NCBI GenBank assembly: GCA_017410265.1
Contig: JAFQRC010000016.1
Location: forward strand, 1-39,150
Source of the DNA: Ruminococcus sp.
GTDB taxonomy: Bacteria > Bacillota > Clostridia > Oscillospirales > Acutalibacteraceae
Length of the DNA: 39,150 nt
Reading direction: 5' to 3'
Both the position numbers and the translations under genes were made by a program. Shown here piece by piece: positions 6,579-13,530 of this stretch (positions are counted from its first letter, which is position 1; the number at the start of each line of letters is the position of its first letter). The notes below the pieces were generated by a model that was given only the letters and a program-made list of their open reading frames with translations, had not been told where the DNA came from and searched no databases.

Positions 6579-8480
6579 CTATTCTGAAAGCTCTGCCCAC
6601 TTTTCGTAGAGCTTATCAAGCTCACTCTGGTTGTGCTCCAGAGTAGACGTGATTTCAGACAGCTTTTCGTAGTCGCTCATAACACTCTCGTTGTTCATCA
6701 AAGTGTGTAGTTCCCCGATTTCTTCCTCGAGCTGGGCGATTCTTTCTTCACACTTGCTAAGCTGAGTTTTACGCTTACGCTCCTCGGATTTGAGCTGTTT
6801 TTGGAGCTGATAGTCGTTGATTTTCGGTTTGTTCTCAGACTTCACTTGAGACTCTTTTTCTTCAAGCTGAACACTCTGTGTACGCTCGAGGAAATAATCA
6901 TAATTTCCGAGATATTCAGAAAATCCGTCTTCGTTCATATACAGCACTCGGGTAGCAAGCTTATTGATAAAATAACGGTCGTGACTGATAACAAGCATCG
7001 TTGAGCCGTAACTGAGCAAAGTTTTCTCGAGAGCTTCTCTTGAACTTGTATCAAGGTGGTTAGTCGGCTCGTCTAAAAGCAACAGGTTTCCTTTTTTGAG
7101 CATCAGCTTCAAAAGAGATACTCTCGCTCTCTCACCACCGCTCATTTTGGAAAGCTGTTTAAAAACATCGTCGCCTTTGAACATAAAGGAACCTAAGGCT
7201 GTACGCACCTGCGTAATATCCATCTTAGGATACGCATCGTACACCTCATCAAGAGCGGTTTTTGACAAATCAAGGTCGTTTTGCATCTGGTCGAAGTAAC
7301 TCAGATCGACCTTTGCGCCAAAGCGGATAGCTCCGCTATCGCTCTCAAGCTGTGAAGTAAGTAGCTTAAACAGAGTGCTTTTACCGCAACCGTTAGGTCC
7401 GATAACAAATACCCTCTCACCCTTTTTGATATGCATAGATAAGTCGCTGAAAACCTTTTTATCTGAAAAGCTTTTGCACAAATCATAGCACATCAGCACA
7501 TCCTGTCCGCTCTCACGCGCAGGTTCTAAAGAAAACGACAGCGTTTCAAGCTCACTGTCAGGAGCAACAAGTCCTTCTTTTAATTTATCCACCTGATGCT
7601 GTTTGCTTCTGGCTGTAACAAGATTTTTCTCTCTGTTCCAGCGCTTTTGCTGTTCAATAATCCCCTCGACGCGTTTTATCTCGCGCATATCGTTGTGATA
7701 TTTATTGCGGATAGCCTCCTGCTCGTGCTCTTTCTTTTTGATAAAAGTCGAGTAGTTGCCCTCGTAGGTTGTGATTTTGTTGTGTTCGAGTTCAATCGTC
7801 TTGTTAGTGACAGCGTCTAAGAAATATCTATCGTGGCTGATGAGAATAATCTCACCTTTGAAATCCCTGAGAAAACTTTCCAGCCACGCGACAGCTTTGA
7901 TATCAAGATGGTTAGTAGGCTCGTCTAAAAGCAGTAAATTCGCCTGTGAAAGCAAAAGCTTACACAGCGACAGCTTTGACATCTGTCCACCGCTCAGAGT
8001 TCCGGTCGGTTTAGATAAGTCTTCTTCAGAAAACCCCAGTCCCATTAGAGCTGAACGCGCTCTGCTTTTATATGTAAGACCACCCTCTCGCTCATAAAGC
8101 TCGATAAGCTGAGTCTGGCGGGTAATCGCCAAATCCAGATCGCCCTCGCCATTTTCTATCTTTTGAGAGAGCTTCTCAATTTCGTCGTGCATCTCTTTTA
8201 AGTAATCAAAAACACTGAGCACTTCGTCGTAAATACTGCGATTCGGATGAGTGCAAGCGTGCTGTTGCATATAGCCGACACGGGTGTCTTTAGAGATGGA
8301 AACCGTACCCGCAACGGGAGAGACCTCGCCGTTTATAATGCGAAAAATAGTAGTTTTACCGACACCGTTTGCGCCGATAAAACCGACCTTGTCTTTAGGC
8401 TCGATGTTAAAGCTGACATCGGTGAAAAGATTATGTTCAATATAAGTCATCGTAAGATTGTGAACACTTAATACAGGCAC
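6579..8480 (-). CDS. ABC-F family ATPase
   Basis: 633 residues with two ABC cassettes and no membrane segments. Walker A sites are GANGVGKT (36-43) and GPNGCGKST (360-368). Signatures are LSGGQ (162-166) and MSGGE (445-449). Each cassette has DEPTNHLD (186-193 and 469-476). The charged linker at about 242-305 is the P-site tRNA-interaction motif of ABC-F factors, and a coiled coil fills about 560-633. Family members act at the ribosomal E site to relieve stalling or protect against antibiotics; the layout is most like B. subtilis YdiF. The start is GTG at 8480, preceded by a G-rich site (GGGGGTGAGG) 15 bp after the DUF5658 gene, so the two form an operon. Confidence 0.95.
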   Translation of the reverse strand: MPVLSVHNLTMTYIEHNLFTDVSFNIEPKDKVGFIGANGVGKTTIFRIINGEVSPVAGTVSISKDTRVGYMQQHACTHPNRSIYDEVLSVFDYLKEMHDEIEKLSQKIENGEGDLDLAITRQTQLIELYEREGGLTYKSRARSALMGLGFSEEDLSKPTGTLSGGQMSKLSLCKLLLSQANLLLLDEPTNHLDIKAVAWLESFLRDFKGEIILISHDRYFLDAVTNKTIELEHNKITTYEGNYSTFIKKKEHEQEAIRNKYHNDMREIKRVEGIIEQQKRWNREKNLVTARSKQHQVDKLKEGLVAPDSELETLSFSLEPARESGQDVLMCYDLCKSFSDKKVFSDLSMHIKKGERVFVIGPNGCGKSTLFKLLTSQLESDSGAIRFGAKVDLSYFDQMQNDLDLSKTALDEVYDAYPKMDITQVRTALGSFMFKGDDVFKQLSKMSGGERARVSLLKLMLKKGNLLLLDEPTNHLDTSSREALEKTLLSYGSTMLVISHDRYFINKLATRVLYMNEDGFSEYLGNYDYFLERTQSVQLEEKESQVKSENKPKINDYQLQKQLKSEERKRKTQLSKCEERIAQLEEEIGELHTLMNNESVMSDYEKLSEITSTLEHNQSELDKLYEKWAELSE

Positions 8481-8495
8481 GACCTCACCCCCATT

Positions 8496-8831
8496 TCAGA
8501 ATAAGTATATAAAGAAATTAATTACATGGTCCAATGTAACCGCTAAATAAACAGTAAGCGCGAAAGATATCATCATATCCGCGGTTTTTAGCTGAGAAAT
8601 TTCGAGTATGTTCATACTCCTGACTATCAGAAAAACCACCGCAAAGGGCGCCACGCACTTTATCGCAAAACCAAGTAAAATGTTGTGAATAAAAGTATTT
8701 GCTATCGGGTTAGCTTCATAAAACAAACCCGTTTTCAAAAGCATCACCGTGCACACCCAATCAAGCACATTGAGAAAATACACCAGATACAGCTTTTGGC
8801 TGAGTTTACGACAGACTAATCTTTCTAACAT
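8496..8831 (-). CDS. DUF5658 small membrane protein
   Basis: 111 residues with about three transmembrane helices. The NVLDWVCTVMLLKTG and EANPIANTF motifs match the N-D...E-NP signature of DUF5658. Function unknown. It precedes the ABC-F gene by 15 bp and shares its promoter. A hairpin covers its ribosome-binding site (8839-8865). Confidence 0.85.
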   Translation of the reverse strand: MLERLVCRKLSQKLYLVYFLNVLDWVCTVMLLKTGLFYEANPIANTFIHNILLGFAIKCVAPFAVVFLIVRSMNILEISQLKTADMMISFALTVYLAVTLDHVINFFIYLF

Positions 8832-8838
8832 AAAAACA

Positions 8839-8865
8839 CCTCAAAGGGTAGTCTTCCCTATGAGG
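8839..8865 (-). promoter_or_regulatory. Hairpin sequestering the DUF5658/ABC-F ribosome-binding site
   Basis: On the minus strand CCTCATAGGG pairs with CCCTTTGAGG (one T-T mismatch, 7-nt loop). The 3' arm contains GAGG, the only Shine-Dalgarno for the ATG at 8831, and is followed by TGTTTTT. It could block translation or act as an attenuating terminator in the roughly 50-nt leader. Confidence 0.6.
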
Positions 8866-8888
8866 CAAAATATATTTATTTCATCGTT

Positions 8889-8917
8889 ATTTTACAATAC
8901 AGCAAAGAAAAAATCAA
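8889..8917 (-). promoter_or_regulatory. Promoter of the DUF5658/ABC-F operon
   Basis: Minus-strand -35 TTGATT (8912-8917), 17-bp spacer, -10 TAAAAT (8889-8894). It lies back to back with the tRNA-Thr promoter. Confidence 0.55.
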
Positions 8918-8945
8918 TATATGAAAGAATTTTTGCAAAAAACTG

Positions 8946-8975
8946 TTGACAAACCAACCTTACTTATGATATTAT
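8946..8975 (+). promoter_or_regulatory. Promoter of the tRNA-Thr/tRNA-Tyr unit
   Basis: Consensus -35 TTGACA (8946-8951) and extended -10 TGaTATTAT (hexamer 8970-8975) with an 18-bp spacer, starting transcription about 12 bp before tRNA-Thr. Confidence 0.75.
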
Positions 8976-8994
8976 AGTCGAGCGTTAGAAATTC

Positions 8995-9070
8995 GCTGGT
9001 GTAGCTCAGTTGGTAGAGCAGCTGATTTGTAATCAGCAGGTCGGGGGTTCGAGTCCGTCCACCAGCTCCA
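8995..9070 (+). tRNA. tRNA-Thr (anticodon TGT)
   Basis: 76 nt with encoded CCA. Acceptor GCTGGTG pairs with CACCAGC. The D-arm has GTAGCTCAGTTGGTAGAGC, the anticodon arm CTGATTTGTAATCAG has TGT in the loop, and the T-loop is GGGTTCGAGTC. It is followed by a small hairpin (AAGCCTAC / GTAGGCTT) before the tRNA-Tyr, probably a processing spacer. Confidence 0.96.
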
Positions 9071-9103
9071 AACAAGCCTACTGTAACGGTAGGCTTTATA
9101 TGT

Positions 9104-9188
9104 GGGAGAGTTCCCGAGTGGCCAAAGGGGGCAGACTGTAAATCTGTTGTCAGTGACTTCGGTGGTTCGAATCCACCCTCTCCCACCA
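9104..9188 (+). tRNA. tRNA-Tyr (anticodon GTA)
   Basis: 85 nt with encoded CCA and the long variable arm of a bacterial class II tRNA-Tyr (TGTCAGTGACTTCGG region). Acceptor GGGAGAG pairs with CTCTCCC. The anticodon loop CTGTAAA contains GTA. It is co-transcribed with the tRNA-Thr 33 nt upstream. Confidence 0.96.
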
Positions 9189-9194
9189 AAACAG

Positions 9195-9219
9195 AAACCG
9201 ACCAATAGGTCGGTTTTTT
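9195..9219 (+). terminator. Terminator of the tRNA pair
   Basis: AAACCGACC (9195-9203) pairs with GGTCGGTTT (9208-9216) around AATA, followed by a T-run. The bases after it (CGGTTTTTTGTTTTG) recur almost unchanged at 9417-9431, at the end of the first structured-RNA unit. Confidence 0.88.
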
Positions 9220-9225
9220 GTTTTG

Positions 9226-9431
9226 TGTGGGAGAGGTGTGCTAAGAGAACTACCGCGTGGTTCGCAAAGGAATCAAAAAGCCGCGATAGGCTTTTTGTAT
9301 TCCGACTTTCGAGCAGTGCAGATTTTTCGCGTACTGTCCGCTACAGTCGAAAAATCAAACAGCGCAGAATATCCACCTTAGTCAATACAAGACTTTATCG
9401 CGCGACTCAATCGAGTCGGTTCTTTGTTTTG
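9226..9431 (+). ncRNA. Candidate structured RNA, tandem unit A
   Basis: No plausible gene; a dense set of hairpins instead. H1: GAACTA/TGGTTC with loop CCGCG (9247-9263). H2: GGAAT+CAAAAAGCC / GGCTTTTTG-T-ATTCC with loop GCGATA (9269-9303). H3: GATTTTTCG, 3-nt bulge, ACTGT, loop CCGCT, ACAGT, CGAAAAATC (9321-9356). A 17-nt tail AGCGCAGAATATCCACC (9361-9377) follows, then a terminator-like hairpin CGACTC/GAGTCG (9403-9418) with a T-rich end. Every stem recurs in unit B, 203 nt downstream, with compensating base changes while the loops stay fixed. Strand is assigned from the T-runs. Function and family unknown. Confidence 0.7.
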
Positions 9432-9625
9432 ATCGAGGGCGGTAAGCAGGAACACCGCGTGGTTCGTAGGAGTAGTCAAAAAGGTGCGTTAACCTTTTTG
9501 TGCTACGAATTTCGAGCACGAACAAGATGTCGGGTACCACCCGCAGTGGTCGACATCTTTCGAGCGCAGAATATCCACCCAAGTCAACACAAAGCTTTGT
9601 CGCGGGTATGTCTTTTTTCTTTTGG
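9432..9625 (+). ncRNA. Candidate structured RNA, tandem unit B
   Basis: Second unit with the same architecture. H1 has GAAC/GTTC around ACCGCGTG (9450-9465). H2: GTAGT+CAAAAAGGT / ACCTTTTTG-T-GCTAC with loop GCGTTA (9472-9506). H3: AAGATGTCG, 3-nt bulge, ACCAC, loop CCGCA, GTGGT, CGACATCTT (9524-9559). The tail AGCGCAGAATATCCACC is identical to unit A (9563-9579), and a T-rich end follows at 9609-9625. H3 differs from unit A at most paired positions yet still pairs fully. After it, a stub resembling the start of unit A (GGAGAGG, then GGTAAG, about 9627-9642) suggests a lost third unit. Confidence 0.7.
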
Positions 9626-9682
9626 TAGGAGAGGCTGGTAAGTTCAATCTCTGATCAACTCTATTATTCATATCAAAAAATG

Positions 9683-9711
9683 TAGAATTTTTTGTTTCTT
9701 TCTGTTATAAT
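9683..9711 (+). promoter_or_regulatory. Promoter of the cyclase-lipoprotein operon
   Basis: -10 TATAAT at 9706-9711 and a poor -35 TAGAAT at 9683-9688 (17-bp spacer). The ATG at 9747 is preceded by ACGGAG. Confidence 0.45.
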
Positions 9712-9746
9712 AAATTCATAATCTTTCTTAACAAACGGAGAAATTT

Positions 9747-10307
9747 ATGCTGATTGATTTGACAACGAAAATAACCGCTGACACTATCGCTCTTGCTCTC
9801 AAAGACGGCAACAAGGCTCTTATCGGGCACTGGGGCACTCACTTTGATGTTATGGACAAGGAGTTCCCTCTTTCTTATACCTCTCTTATGGGCATCGTTT
9901 TCGATGTGTCGGGTGTGCAGGACCGCGATATTGATTGTACTGATATTGATTTAAGCAAAGTGCAAAGCGGTATGTTCGTCGCTTTTTACAGCGGATTTAT
10001 CGAAAATACGGGATATGCAAGTGAAGGATATTTTTCAAATCACCCACAGCTGTCAAACGAGCTGATAGAGGCACTTATCAAAAAGAAGATTTCTATCATC
10101 GGTTTGGATTTTGCGGGAGTACGCAGAGGCAAAGAGCACATTTCTACTGACAGCAACTGTGCCGACAATGGCGTTTTCGTTGTTGAAAACCTGTGCAATC
10201 TCAAATCAGTTCTCGATATCAGTGACAGCTTTAAAGCCTACACTTTCCCTATAAGCCTCACAGACGCCACAGGACTTATGTGCCGCGTGGTCGCTGAAAT
10301 GAAGTAA
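9747..10307 (+). CDS. Cyclase-family (kynurenine formamidase-like) protein with an altered metal motif
   Basis: 186 residues. The fold signature of the metal-dependent cyclase/formamidase family is visible: MLIDLTTKIT at the start, GHWGTHFDVMDKEF at 27-40, an internal YSGF..... segment and GLDFAGVRRG at about 128-137. The usual HxGTHxDxPxH motif here reads H28-W-G-T-H32-F-D34-V-M-D-K38, so the last Pro and His are replaced and one metal ligand may be missing. The substrate cannot be predicted. The lipoprotein gene follows after 18 bp with its own CAGGAG site, so they are probably co-transcribed. Confidence 0.8.
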   Translation: MLIDLTTKITADTIALALKDGNKALIGHWGTHFDVMDKEFPLSYTSLMGIVFDVSGVQDRDIDCTDIDLSKVQSGMFVAFYSGFIENTGYASEGYFSNHPQLSNELIEALIKKKISIIGLDFAGVRRGKEHISTDSNCADNGVFVVENLCNLKSVLDISDSFKAYTFPISLTDATGLMCRVVAEMK

Positions 10308-10325
10308 ACTATCAGGAGTAGTATT

Positions 10326-10793
10326 ATGAAAATCACAAAGAAATTATCACTTGTTTTAGTCATCATTTTGCTGATTTTATCCCTCTTTGGCTGTGGTGCA
10401 AAAGAAGCTAAAACCCCAGAAGAATTCAAAAGCTTTATGGAGGGCAAAGGCTTTACCGTTGTCGACTCCACGCTGTTTGCTCAGGATATCATTAAAGCAG
10501 ACACCGTTCTCACCGCTCTGGGTGACAACTACGAAATCGATTATTATGAGCTTTCTACACAAACAGGTGCAAGCTCGCTGTTCGAGCTCAACAAAGAAGC
10601 TTTTGAAAACGAAGAGACCGCTGTCAATCTGACCACACATCTCAGCTCGGATAACTTTGACTACTATAGCTTAGTCAGCGACACAGGCTTTCATATGACC
10701 GCCCGCGTTGACAACACGGTTGTTTACTGTTACACAGACGCTGAGTATAAAGATGAAATTGTAGAGCTTATCACAGAGCTCGGATACAAATAG
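10326..10793 (+). CDS. Small lipoprotein
   Basis: 155 residues. A KKLSL...LLILSLFGCGAK start ends in a lipobox with Cys at residue 23, so the protein should be lipid-anchored outside the membrane. The mature part (about 130 residues) contains TPEEFKSFMEGKGFTVVD and two AEYK/DEIVELI-type stretches; it looks like a small alpha/beta domain seen in many uncharacterised Clostridia lipoproteins. Function unknown. It is the last gene of the unit starting at 9747, with a terminator 6 bp after the stop. Confidence 0.85.
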   Translation: MKITKKLSLVLVIILLILSLFGCGAKEAKTPEEFKSFMEGKGFTVVDSTLFAQDIIKADTVLTALGDNYEIDYYELSTQTGASSLFELNKEAFENEETAVNLTTHLSSDNFDYYSLVSDTGFHMTARVDNTVVYCYTDAEYKDEIVELITELGYK

Positions 10794-10799
10794 TTTTAT

Positions 10800-10821
10800 G
10801 GCACCCTTTCGGGTGCCTTTT
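10800..10821 (+). terminator. Terminator after the lipoprotein gene
   Basis: GGCACCC (10800-10806) pairs with GGGTGCC (10811-10817) around TTTC, followed by TTTTATTT. Confidence 0.9.
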
Positions 10822-10974
10822 ATTTATATATTACATTTTGATAATCACAAATTCGCTTAATTTGTCAACTGTTATTTTACAAATTTCGAGCATTTCATTT
10901 GTTATCACCTTGGTTTTTAATAAATTATCACAAAATTGTAAACTAAAGTTGCGAAAATATCAATGTTTTGTTGC

Positions 10975-11012
10975 TTGTAATATAAACTTTCTTGGTGTAC
11001 TATATCATAGTA
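10975..11012 (+). promoter_or_regulatory. Promoter with a palindromic operator candidate for the HTH-GlmM gene
   Basis: -35 TTGTAA (10975-10980), 17-bp spacer, -10 TACTAT (10998-11003). The -10 is the left arm of a perfect 15-bp palindrome, TACTAT-ATC-ATAGTA (10998-11012). A repressor bound there would cover the -10 and start site; the HTH encoded just downstream is the obvious candidate. Confidence 0.5.
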
Positions 11013-11053
11013 AGAAGAATATATATAGATGTGGTTTATTTAGGAGGCTATTT

Positions 11054-12676
11054 ATGACAATAGGCGAAAAGATAACTAATCTTAGAAACTCCGCAGGATT
11101 GTCCCAAGAAGCACTCGCTGACAAGTTGCAGGTATCGCGTCAGGCGGTTTCCAAATGGGAGATGGACCAGACTCAACCGCAGATTGATAATGTTCTTCAG
11201 CTTTGTGAGCTGTTCAACATCTCAACCGACGAACTTCTCTACGACAACATCGTTATCAATCGCTCTAAAAAGGGCGAGCCTGTAAAGAACAAGTATTTCG
11301 GCACTGACGGATTCAGAGGCGAAGCTAATGTAAACCTCACCTCGATGCAGGCGTATAAAGTCGGCAGATTCTTAGGTTGGTATTACAGTTCAGAGCTTTC
11401 AGGTTGCACAAAACCGGGCTACAAACCGCGCATCGTAATCGGTAAGGACACTCGCCGAAGTAGCTATATGCTTGAATACTCCATCGTTGCGGGCATCACA
11501 GCCAGCGGTGCTGATGCATATATGCTCCATGTCACAACTACTCCGTCTATCTCCTATGTGACAAGACAGGATGAATTCGACTGCGGTATTATGATAACCG
11601 CTTCGCACAACCCGTTCTACGACAACGGCATCAAGATTATCAACAAATACGGTGAAAAGCTCGATGATGAAACAACAGCTTTAATTGAAGCGTATATCGA
11701 CTCTAATCTCTCAGTGCTTGGAGTACAGGATAAGGACCTCCCACTTGCTAAAAGAGAGCGTATCGGCAGAATAATTGACCATGTATCAGGTCGAAACCGC
11801 TATGTCGGCTACCTCATTTCAGTTGCTTCCAATTCATACAAACACCTTAGAATCGGTCTTGACTGCGCTAACGGCGCTTCGTGGATGATAGCTAAGGCTG
11901 TTTTTGATGCACTTGGTGCTCAGACTGTTATCATCGGCGCTCAGCCAGACGGACTGAATGTCAACAACGGCTGTGGCTCAACACACATCGAAAAGCTGTG
12001 CGATCTCGTTAAGGAACATCACTTAGATGTCGGCTTTGCGTTTGACGGCGATTGCGACAGATGTATCGCTGTTGATGAAAACGGAAATGTTGTTGACGGC
12101 GATGCGATGATGTATATTCTTGCTAACCGCCTTAAAAGTAAAGGCATGCTCAACGACAACACAGTAGTCGCTACTATTATGTCAAACAGCGGTTTCTTTG
12201 CATCATTGAATAAAAAAGGCATTGAATGCAAGCAGACAAAGGTCGGTGATCGCTTTGTATACGAAGAGATGCAAAACCATAACTACTCTATCGGCGGTGA
12301 ACAGTCAGGTCACGTTATTCTTAAAAAATACGCTACTACCGGCGACGGAATACTCACGGCGATTATGATAGCTGAAGAAATGTGCGACAGAAAGCTTTCG
12401 TTATCTGCTCTTTTAGAAGGCCTTATGGTTTACCCTCAGCATGTTGTCAATGTCAGAGTAAAAGATAAGTTAGCTGTTATGAACGACTCGGATGTCAAGA
12501 CAGAGCTAGAGAATGTCGAAAAGCTTATCGACGGGAATGGCAGAGCACTTTTAAGACAAAGCGGCACAGAGCCCGTTATCCGTATTATGATTGAAGCTAC
12601 CTCACAAGCTCTTTGTGAAGAGTACGCAGATATGATAGCGAAGGTCATCAAAGACAAAGGCCACTGCTCTGAATAA
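11054..12676 (+). CDS. XRE-type HTH domain fused to phosphoglucosamine mutase (GlmM-like)
   Basis: 540 residues from the ATG at 11054, which follows a perfect TAGGAGG; the frame stays open to a TTG at 10838, but no site supports it. Residues 1-64 are an XRE DNA-binding domain (LSQEALADKLQVSRQAVSKW). From residue 78 a full alpha-D-phosphohexomutase follows: KYFGTDGFRGEANVN, catalytic Ser184 in TASHNP, metal site DGDCDR (331-336), sugar-binding GGEQSGH (414-420) and phosphate-binding RQSGTEP (501-507). The GGEQSGH form and close homology to GlmM suggest glucosamine-6-P to glucosamine-1-P conversion for UDP-GlcNAc synthesis. Standard GlmM has about 450 residues and no HTH. No start codon with a ribosome site precedes the enzyme part. 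The next gene is nagB. Confidence 0.92.
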   Translation: MTIGEKITNLRNSAGLSQEALADKLQVSRQAVSKWEMDQTQPQIDNVLQLCELFNISTDELLYDNIVINRSKKGEPVKNKYFGTDGFRGEANVNLTSMQAYKVGRFLGWYYSSELSGCTKPGYKPRIVIGKDTRRSSYMLEYSIVAGITASGADAYMLHVTTTPSISYVTRQDEFDCGIMITASHNPFYDNGIKIINKYGEKLDDETTALIEAYIDSNLSVLGVQDKDLPLAKRERIGRIIDHVSGRNRYVGYLISVASNSYKHLRIGLDCANGASWMIAKAVFDALGAQTVIIGAQPDGLNVNNGCGSTHIEKLCDLVKEHHLDVGFAFDGDCDRCIAVDENGNVVDGDAMMYILANRLKSKGMLNDNTVVATIMSNSGFFASLNKKGIECKQTKVGDRFVYEEMQNHNYSIGGEQSGHVILKKYATTGDGILTAIMIAEEMCDRKLSLSALLEGLMVYPQHVVNVRVKDKLAVMNDSDVKTELENVEKLIDGNGRALLRQSGTEPVIRIMIEATSQALCEEYADMIAKVIKDKGHCSE

Positions 12677-12683
12677 TTTTTAC

Positions 12684-12712
12684 TAGACAATGCCCCTCTT
12701 GCGTATTATAAT
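12684..12712 (+). promoter_or_regulatory. Promoter of nagB
   Basis: -35 TAGACA (12684-12689), 17-bp spacer, -10 TATAAT (12707-12712). It lies in the 87-bp gap after the HTH-GlmM gene, so nagB can be expressed separately. No copy of the TACTAT/ATAGTA palindrome is present here. Confidence 0.7.
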
Positions 12713-12763
12713 TATATTAACAATTGCGTCGGACCCCCGATGCATTCTGAAAGGAAGATTCCA

Positions 12764-13474
12764 ATGAGATTCATAAAAACAAAAACTTACGAAGAATTAA
12801 GCAACAAGGCCGCTGACATTATCGCAGCAGTTATCATCAACAAGCCAAACTGCGTTTTAGGTCTTGCTACTGGTTCTTCCCCTGTCGGCACTTACAAAAG
12901 ACTTATCGAGGACAACAAGTCAGGCAAAATCGACTTTTCTGAAGTTACTTCAGTTAATCTTGATGAGTATGTCGGCTTAGACGGCTCAAACGACCAGAGC
13001 TACCGTTACTTCATGAACGACAACCTCTTCAACCATGTAAACATCGACAAGTCTAAAACTTTCGTTCCTAACGGTTGTGCAGATGACCTTAAGGCTGAGG
13101 GCGAAGCTTATGACAAGATGATCAAGGATTTAGGCGGTACAGACATTCAGCTTCTAGGTATCGGTTTAGACGGTCACATCGGTTTTAACGAGCCTGACAA
13201 ATACTTTGTTGGTCCTACTCACGAGGTTGTGCTTGACCAGTCTACAATCGAGGCTAATGCTCGATTCTTTGAGAGCATTGACGATGTTCCGAAAACTGCT
13301 ATCACAATGGGTATGATGTCCATTATGCAGGCTAAAAAGATTCTCTTAGTCGCTAACGGCGAAGCTAAGAAGGAAATCGTTGAGAAATCCTTCTTCGGTC
13401 CTATCGACCCGATGGTTCCTGCTTCTCTCTTACAGTTACACCCTGATGTAACAGTTATCTACAGCGAAAACTAA
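12764..13474 (+). CDS. nagB: Glucosamine-6-phosphate deaminase
   Basis: 236 residues. It converts glucosamine-6-P to fructose-6-P and ammonia. Family motifs are clear: GLATGSSPVGTY (33-44), SVNLDEYVGL with the catalytic Asp (D67), and GIGLDGHIGFNEP (132-144) with the Asp-His-Glu relay. I prefer ATG 12764 over the in-frame ATG at 12740: AAGGAAG sits 6 bp before it and homologs begin with M-x-x-I. It sits directly after a GlmM-like enzyme, so the two genes place opposite arms of hexosamine metabolism side by side. Confidence 0.96.
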   Translation: MRFIKTKTYEELSNKAADIIAAVIINKPNCVLGLATGSSPVGTYKRLIEDNKSGKIDFSEVTSVNLDEYVGLDGSNDQSYRYFMNDNLFNHVNIDKSKTFVPNGCADDLKAEGEAYDKMIKDLGGTDIQLLGIGLDGHIGFNEPDKYFVGPTHEVVLDQSTIEANARFFESIDDVPKTAITMGMMSIMQAKKILLVANGEAKKEIVEKSFFGPIDPMVPASLLQLHPDVTVIYSEN

Positions 13475-13492
13475 TCTCAAGTATATATAAGT

Positions 13493-13521
13493 AATCCCAC
13501 CGATTTCTCGGTGGGATTTTT
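13493..13521. terminator. Bidirectional terminator between nagB and the DUF4173 gene
   Basis: AATCCCACCGA (13493-13503) pairs with TCGGTGGGATT (13508-13518) around TTTC, with T-runs on the plus strand. The minus-strand gene that ends at 13531 converges on it. Confidence 0.9.
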
Positions 13522-13530
13522 CATTTATTA

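Noticed and set aside
9102..9641. 179-codon open frame across tRNA-Tyr and both structured units
   Set aside because: It starts inside a tRNA region, has no ribosome site, and its sequence is explained by tRNA and covarying hairpins.
10838..11053. N-terminal 72-codon extension of the HTH-GlmM frame
   Set aside because: It begins with TTG without a ribosome site, covers the promoter and palindrome, and a perfect TAGGAGG precedes the inner ATG.
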